Shown here: piece by piece, positions 60,208 to 64,000 of the stretch | Numbering within the stretch: the first letter of the stretch is position 1 | Layout of the letters: every line of letters starts with the position of its first letter | Assembly (NCBI GenBank): GCA_963756425.1 | Contig: CAVWNW010000007.1 | Coordinates: 341,105 to 405,104, forward strand | Source: DASQUK01 sp963756425 | GTDB lineage: Bacteria > Actinomycetota > Acidimicrobiia > Acidimicrobiales > VFJN01 | DNA: 64,000 nucleotides | Direction of reading: 5' to 3' | The notes under the pieces: model-generated | Told to the model about the DNA's origin: nothing | Databases searched by the model: none | Seen by the model: the letters and a program-made list of their open reading frames with translations, nothing else | Position numbers and translations under genes: made by a program

Positions 60208-61620
60208 ATGGACTTCCGCCGCACCACAGTTGCCGAGATCGCCGAGCAGGTGGCGACTCGGGCCGTGTCCGCCCGCGAGGTCGTGCAGGCGGCGCTCGAC
60301 CGGATCGACAGGTACGACGACGAGCTCGGCGCCTTCGTCGCCGTCGACGGCGATTCGGCGCTGGCCGACGCGGCGGAGATCGATGCCCGCATCGCCGCAG
60401 GAGAGGACGTGGGCGCATTGGCCGGCGTTCCGCTCGCCGTCAAGGACCTCGAGAACGCCGCTGGGTTCGTCACCAGCCGGGGGTCCGCGGCCTACGCCGG
60501 CGGACCCCCGGCAGGCAGCGATTCGGCGTTGGTGGAGCGCCTACGCGCCGCCGGCTGCGTAGTCGTTGGCAAGACCAACACCCCCGAGTTCGGCTGGAAG
60601 GCCGACACGGTCAACGCCGTGTTCGGCGCCACCCACAACCCCTGGTCCCTGGAGCGATCGGCCGGAGGCTCGTCAGGGGGATCGGCGGCGGCGCTCGCGG
60701 CCGGGCTGGTGCCGCTGGCGACCGGGTCGGACGGCGGTGGCTCGATCCGTATCCCGGCGTCGGCGACCGGGCTGACCGGGTTCAAGCCGTCGCTGGGGCG
60801 GGTGCCGACGGGTGGGAGCGAGCCGCCGGGCTGGCCCATGCTGTCGACCCGGGGTGTGATGACCCGGAGGATCCGTGACGCTGCGCTGGCACTCGACAGC
60901 GTCGTCGGTCCGGATCCCACGGACCTCGTCTCGCTGCCGCTGCCCGACGGCTCGTGGTCGCGGTCGCTGGCGACCCTCAACCCGCCCCGCAAGGTCGCAT
61001 GGGCTCCCACCCTCGGCTACGGCAGGGTCGACTCCGAGGTGCTGGCGGCCTGCGAGTCGGCGGTCGCACGGCTCGAGGACCTGGGCACCGAGGTCGTCAC
61101 GGTCGATGGGCCGTTCGAGGCCGATCCGGTGCACGGTTGGCTGACGCTGGTGGCCGCGGCCTGCCTGCGAACGCTGGACAAGTTCCGTACCGACGACGCC
61201 GTGTGGAGCCGCATCGATCCCGGACTGGTCGCGCTCGTGGAGTGGGCCCGCACCTCGGTTGGTCCGGCCGGCGTGATCGAGGCACTCGACGCTTGCCACA
61301 CACTCAACCTGGCCCTCGTGGACCTCTTCCACGGGGTCCCGCTGCTCCTGACCCCGACGGTCGCGGGCCAGCTACCCCGAGTCGGCGAGCCGGGCACGAT
61401 CGACGGCGAGCCCGACGTCAACTGGGTGGTGTACACGTATCCCTTCAACATGACCCGCTCGCCGGCGGGCTCCGTCTGTGCTGGCTTCACTGCCGACGGC
61501 ATGCCAGTGGGGCTGCAGGTCGTCGGGCCCCAGCACGGTGATGTCGTGGTGCTGCGAGCGCTGGCGCTGTTGGAGGATGCGCTTGCGCTCGACGCCGCGG
61601 CGCCGTTCGCCACCGAGTGA
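60208..61620 (+). CDS. Amidase signature family protein
   Basis: A 470-residue amidase-signature hydrolase. The Ser-cisSer-Lys triad is visible: lysine in LAVKDLENAAG near residue 80, GGSSGGSAAALAAGLVPLA and the nucleophile serine in TGSDGGGSIRIPASATGL. The C-terminal part (NMTRSPAGSVCAGFTADGMP, VGLQVVGPQHGD) is typical. It hydrolyses an amide of unknown identity; it lacks GatB/C partners nearby, so a role as glutamyl-tRNA amidotransferase GatA is unlikely. It precedes a tRNA gene. Confidence 0.88.
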   Translation: MDFRRTTVAEIAEQVATRAVSAREVVQAALDRIDRYDDELGAFVAVDGDSALADAAEIDARIAAGEDVGALAGVPLAVKDLENAAGFVTSRGSAAYAGGPPAGSDSALVERLRAAGCVVVGKTNTPEFGWKADTVNAVFGATHNPWSLERSAGGSSGGSAAALAAGLVPLATGSDGGGSIRIPASATGLTGFKPSLGRVPTGGSEPPGWPMLSTRGVMTRRIRDAALALDSVVGPDPTDLVSLPLPDGSWSRSLATLNPPRKVAWAPTLGYGRVDSEVLAACESAVARLEDLGTEVVTVDGPFEADPVHGWLTLVAAACLRTLDKFRTDDAVWSRIDPGLVALVEWARTSVGPAGVIEALDACHTLNLALVDLFHGVPLLLTPTVAGQLPRVGEPGTIDGEPDVNWVVYTYPFNMTRSPAGSVCAGFTADGMPVGLQVVGPQHGDVVVLRALALLEDALALDAAAPFATE

Positions 61621-61663
61621 TCACTTGGGTGTTCCGGACGCCGGGGCCGGTTCCCGGCCTTGG

Positions 61664-61669
61664 TAAAGT
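61664..61669 (+). promoter_or_regulatory. -10 box for tRNA-Val
   Basis: TAAAGT about 12 bases before the tRNA start, the same sequence as in the padR divergent promoter. Confidence 0.45.
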
Positions 61670-61680
61670 TCATTGCCCCC

Positions 61681-61754
61681 GGGCGTATAGCTCAGCTGGT
61701 TAGAGCGCACGCTTCACACGCGTGAGGTCAGAGGTTCGAGTCCTCTTACGCCCA
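61681..61754 (+). tRNA. tRNA-Val, anticodon CAC
   Basis: A full cloverleaf of 74 bases: acceptor GGGCGTA with TACGCCC, D-arm GCTC-GAGC, anticodon stem CACGC/GCGTG with loop TTCACAC giving anticodon CAC at 61715-61717, and T-arm AGAGGTTCGAGTCCTCT. It decodes GTG. The discriminator is A and CCA is not encoded. No integrase gene follows directly. Confidence 0.96.
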
Positions 61755-61824
61755 CTCCTTCGGCAGGTTCAGCGTCGATGTTCGAACCAATGGTGTGGTG
61801 CTGATCCGGCGTTCGGGAGGAGCG

Positions 61825-62607
61825 CTAACGCTTCTTCGCGGTGAAGCAGAACTGCGTGCAGCTGAAGAAGAATCGGCCTTGGTCGTCGAGGGAGCGCTGC
61901 TCGGCCTCCCAAGCCGCAACTTCGTCCGAGTTGATGCCGTTGCGGCCGACCACGAAGTCTCTGAGCAGGGGAAGGAGGGCTCCACCGTAGGTCTGTCGAT
62001 CGAACGCGTTCGTCGCGAACGGGTGCGGATGCATGGTCACGTCGTCGAAGCCGGCGGACCCCAAGAACGCGGACAGACGACGAGGAAGGGTGGGATCGGA
62101 GAGGTGCTCGTCCCACGCTTCAAGCACGCGGCGCATCCGCCCTTGGTCCTCCGTGTACCAGGAGACGGTCGACCAGTCGACGTCCCAGATCACCACGCGC
62201 CCACCCGGACGGAGCGTACGATGGATCTCGGCGAGCGCGGTCGCGACATCCTCGACGTACTCAAGCACCTGGACCGAGAGGGCGGCATCGAAGTTCGCGT
62301 CGTCCACAGGGAGGGAGGTCGCGACCCCCTGCTCGAACCGCACGTTGTCGTGGGCTTCACAGCGATGCGTGGCGATGGCGAGCATGGCTTCGCTCGCGTC
62401 GATACCGACGATCGAGCCGGTCGCGCCTATCTGCTCCCGGATCTCAGCGGCGTAGAACCCCGGGCCACACCCGATGTCGAGGATGTCCTCACCAGGCCCC
62501 GCCGCAAGCGCATCACGGACGAGAGCGCGCCGTCGGAGCACGTCTGCCGTCGCGTAGAGCTCTTCGAGCTGAGCGGCGATGTTGTCGTCGAACACAACTT
62601 GCGTCAT
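61825..62607 (-). CDS. SAM-dependent methyltransferase
   Basis: A 260-residue class I methyltransferase. Motif I is ILDIGCGPGFYAAEI near residue 45, the acidic residue is in IVGIDASEAMLAIA, and the motif II/III region is FDAALSVQVLEYVEDVATAL and LRPGGRVVIWDVDW. The C-terminal region (HPHPFATNAFDRQTYGGALL) is substrate-specific and unknown. ATG 62607 is chosen with GAGGGG upstream; the longer frame is unlikely. Its base composition and rarer codons look lower in GC than the core genes, suggesting transfer next to the tRNA gene. Confidence 0.83.
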   Translation of the reverse strand: MTQVVFDDNIAAQLEELYATADVLRRRALVRDALAAGPGEDILDIGCGPGFYAAEIREQIGATGSIVGIDASEAMLAIATHRCEAHDNVRFEQGVATSLPVDDANFDAALSVQVLEYVEDVATALAEIHRTLRPGGRVVIWDVDWSTVSWYTEDQGRMRRVLEAWDEHLSDPTLPRRLSAFLGSAGFDDVTMHPHPFATNAFDRQTYGGALLPLLRDFVVGRNGINSDEVAAWEAEQRSLDDQGRFFFSCTQFCFTAKKR

Positions 62608-62688
62608 GGCCCGTCCCCTCCTCGTCGGTCCCGATGGCCAGACGGTAGAACGGAACGGAGACGGCAACATCCGTAGGAGTACGGATGG

Positions 62689-63742
62689 CTAGACGGCAGC
62701 GTCGCGGTATCGGCGGACGAGTTCGACCCGGGACCGCACGCCGAGCTTTGCGTATCCGTGGGCGAGATGGGTCTCGATCGTGCGCACGCCGACGCCGAGT
62801 GACCCCGCGATCTCGGCCGCCGTCTGCCCCTCGATGCTCCGGCGGAGGACCTGACGTTGGCGGGGGCTCAACGCATCGATACCTATAGCGTTGGGCCGAG
62901 CGCGACGACGGGGGCGGCGGCCGGTCACGAACTCTTCTATGACGTCGAGGATCTCGTCCGCGTTGCCGATCCACGGCCAGTGATCGACGCCGGGGAACTC
63001 GACCAGCCTTGCCGCGGGAAGCGTGCGCGGCGAGATAGCGCGCGTGTTCGACACTCACCCACGACTCGTCCGACCGGTGGGTGATCAGCGACGGCGCTGT
63101 GACGTGCCGGAGCTCTGATCGGATGTCGAGTTCCGCGTTGACACCCATGAGCTCGACAACCTGTGAAGGGCTCGCCGCGTTGCGTGTGTACCGCGCGAAC
63201 CACTCGCGATACCTCGTATCACCCGCGAGCGTCGGGTTCGCGTACTCGGCGCCTTCTCCCGTGCCCCAGAGTTCGACGACGCCGTCGAGGAACGCTTGGA
63301 GGCGCCGTGGCGTCCACCCCCACGTGTAGTGATCGTCGTAGAGAACGCGTGGCACTGTTGAGTGGAGGACGAGTGAGTCGACGCGGTCCGGATACGTTGC
63401 CGCGAAGAGAATCGCCATTGCGCCGCCCTCGGATACGCCGAATATGGTCGTGTGCTCCGAGCCTGCTGCGTCCATAACCGCGCGGATGTCGTCGACGCGT
63501 TGCGATTGCGTGTATCGCGTTGTGATGGGATCGGACAACCCGGTGCCGCGCTTGTCGAAGACGATCAAACGTCGGAACGATGCGAGCCTTCGGAAGAAGT
63601 GTGAAAGGTGCGGGTCTTCCCAGGCGAGCTCGACATGAGAGACGAATCCCGGCATGAACACGAGGTCGCCTGGCCCGGCCCCGACGATCTGGTACGCGAT
63701 CCGAAGACCGTCGCTCACGGCGTACCGCACCCGACTCGCCAT
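62689..63742 (-). pseudogene. Alpha/beta hydrolase fused to LuxR-type HTH, frameshifted near 63022
   Basis: Repaired, about 350 residues. Residues 5-240 are an alpha/beta hydrolase (LVFMPGFVSHVELAWED, the nucleophile elbow GVSEGG with FGVSEGGAMAILFAATYP) and the chain continues across a frameshift into ARLVEFPGVDHWPW, where the catalytic histidine lies. A LuxR HTH follows (LSPRQRQVLRRSIEGQTAAE, GVGVRTIETHLAHGYAKLGV). The frame is broken by one extra base near 63022. The fusion suggests a DNA-binding regulator sensing a ligand with a hydrolase fold. ATG 63742 is used. Either a sequencing indel or a pseudogene. Confidence 0.78.
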
Positions 63743-63888
63743 CGAGGTCAGTGTGGCATCCGACTGCAGCGTTGGGCGAGGGCGCACTGTGAGGACGCCA
63801 TATCGACGAAACAGGTCGCTTGTAACGAACCGCGAACGTGTACCAGGATGCGCGCCTGGCCGCTGGAAACGCTCTACCGAAGTGCCGG

Positions 63889-64000
63889 TCAGCGGCGCTC
63901 GGGATCAAGGTCTCGTAGCGTGGCAACGAGGTCGAGCCATACGCCGTGGTTCGAGCGTTGTCCGGTTAGGACCACTTGCCCCCCGGCAATCCCAGTCGGT
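63889..64000 (-). CDS. C-terminal fragment of an unidentified protein at the right edge
   Basis: On the minus strand a frame enters from beyond the window and ends with TGA at 63889-63891. It reads PTGIAGGQVVLTGQRSNHG followed by VWLDLVATLRDLDPERR. Codon choice and balanced composition look coding, unlike the other frames here, but 36 residues do not allow identification. It would be the gene upstream of the hydrolase-LuxR gene in the same direction, 147 bases away. Confidence 0.45.
   Translation of the reverse strand, partial: PTGIAGGQVVLTGQRSNHGVWLDLVATLRDLDPERR

Noticed and set aside
61681..61754. tRNA-Val as attachment site for the decayed element
   Set aside because: The integrase remnant lies 4 kb away with ddl, murF and amidase between, and I saw no second copy of the tRNA 3' end in the window.

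Overview
This is a 64 kb chromosomal window from a very GC-rich actinobacterium. The TANNNT promoters sitting 6-9 nt before start codons, the frequent GTG starts and the gene content (KimA-type permease, acetoacetyl-CoA synthetase, DUF2330 protein, DrrAB-type exporters, several lipid-enzyme fusions) fit an Acidimicrobiia-like lineage such as Iamia or Ilumatobacter relatives. That placement is inference: no rRNA or universal phylogenetic marker is present.

Layout. 1-1859: tail of a sugar-binding protein, a palindromic repeat, a hypothetical gene and a histidine phosphatase. 1874-8502: a Bax inhibitor-1 membrane protein, two paralogous DrrAB-type ABC exporters facing each other across an NTF2-like gene, the second led by a PadR regulator, then a HAD phosphatase. 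8543-15171: VOC protein, methyltransferase, a KimA-like potassium transporter carrying an extra OB-fold, OsmC, and a run of membrane/secreted proteins (four-helix protein, DUF2330, cupredoxin). 15197-31079: mostly acyl-CoA and central carbon metabolism (acetoacetyl-CoA synthetase, aldehyde dehydrogenase, GNAT-acyl-CoA ligase, acyl-CoA dehydrogenase, acyl-ACP thioesterase, citrate synthase, LysR, HAD-acyltransferase), with two copies of a MITE-like repeat and a candidate small RNA. 31292-40501: a VOC-PAS-GAF-GGDEF diguanylate cyclase, a GntR regulator, a membrane pseudokinase and glutamate synthase large subunit (no gltD in the window).

40687-50795 is a tightly packed eight-gene minus-strand operon behind a TetR gene whose likely operator overlaps its start codon. 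It joins fatty acyl reductase-HAD, zinc alcohol dehydrogenase, a divergent LarA-fold protein, acyltransferase, a small protein, GMC oxidoreductase and two epimerase/dehydrogenases. I do not know a described pathway with this gene set, and it is the best candidate here for an uncharacterised lipid or alcohol system. 51703-57627 looks like a decayed integrated element (AlpA-like regulator, secreted protein, broken M64 metallopeptidase, integrase lacking its central part). 57668-64000 returns to housekeeping: divergent ddl and murF, an amidase, tRNA-Val(CAC), then a methyltransferase and an alpha/beta hydrolase-LuxR protein of apparently lower GC.

Four otherwise recognisable genes (ankyrin protein, pseudokinase, M64 peptidase, hydrolase-LuxR) each carry one single-base frameshift. 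Two of the four lie near short C or G runs, so draft-assembly indels are a serious alternative to true pseudogenes. Coordinates of frameshifted genes are given as the whole repaired span.
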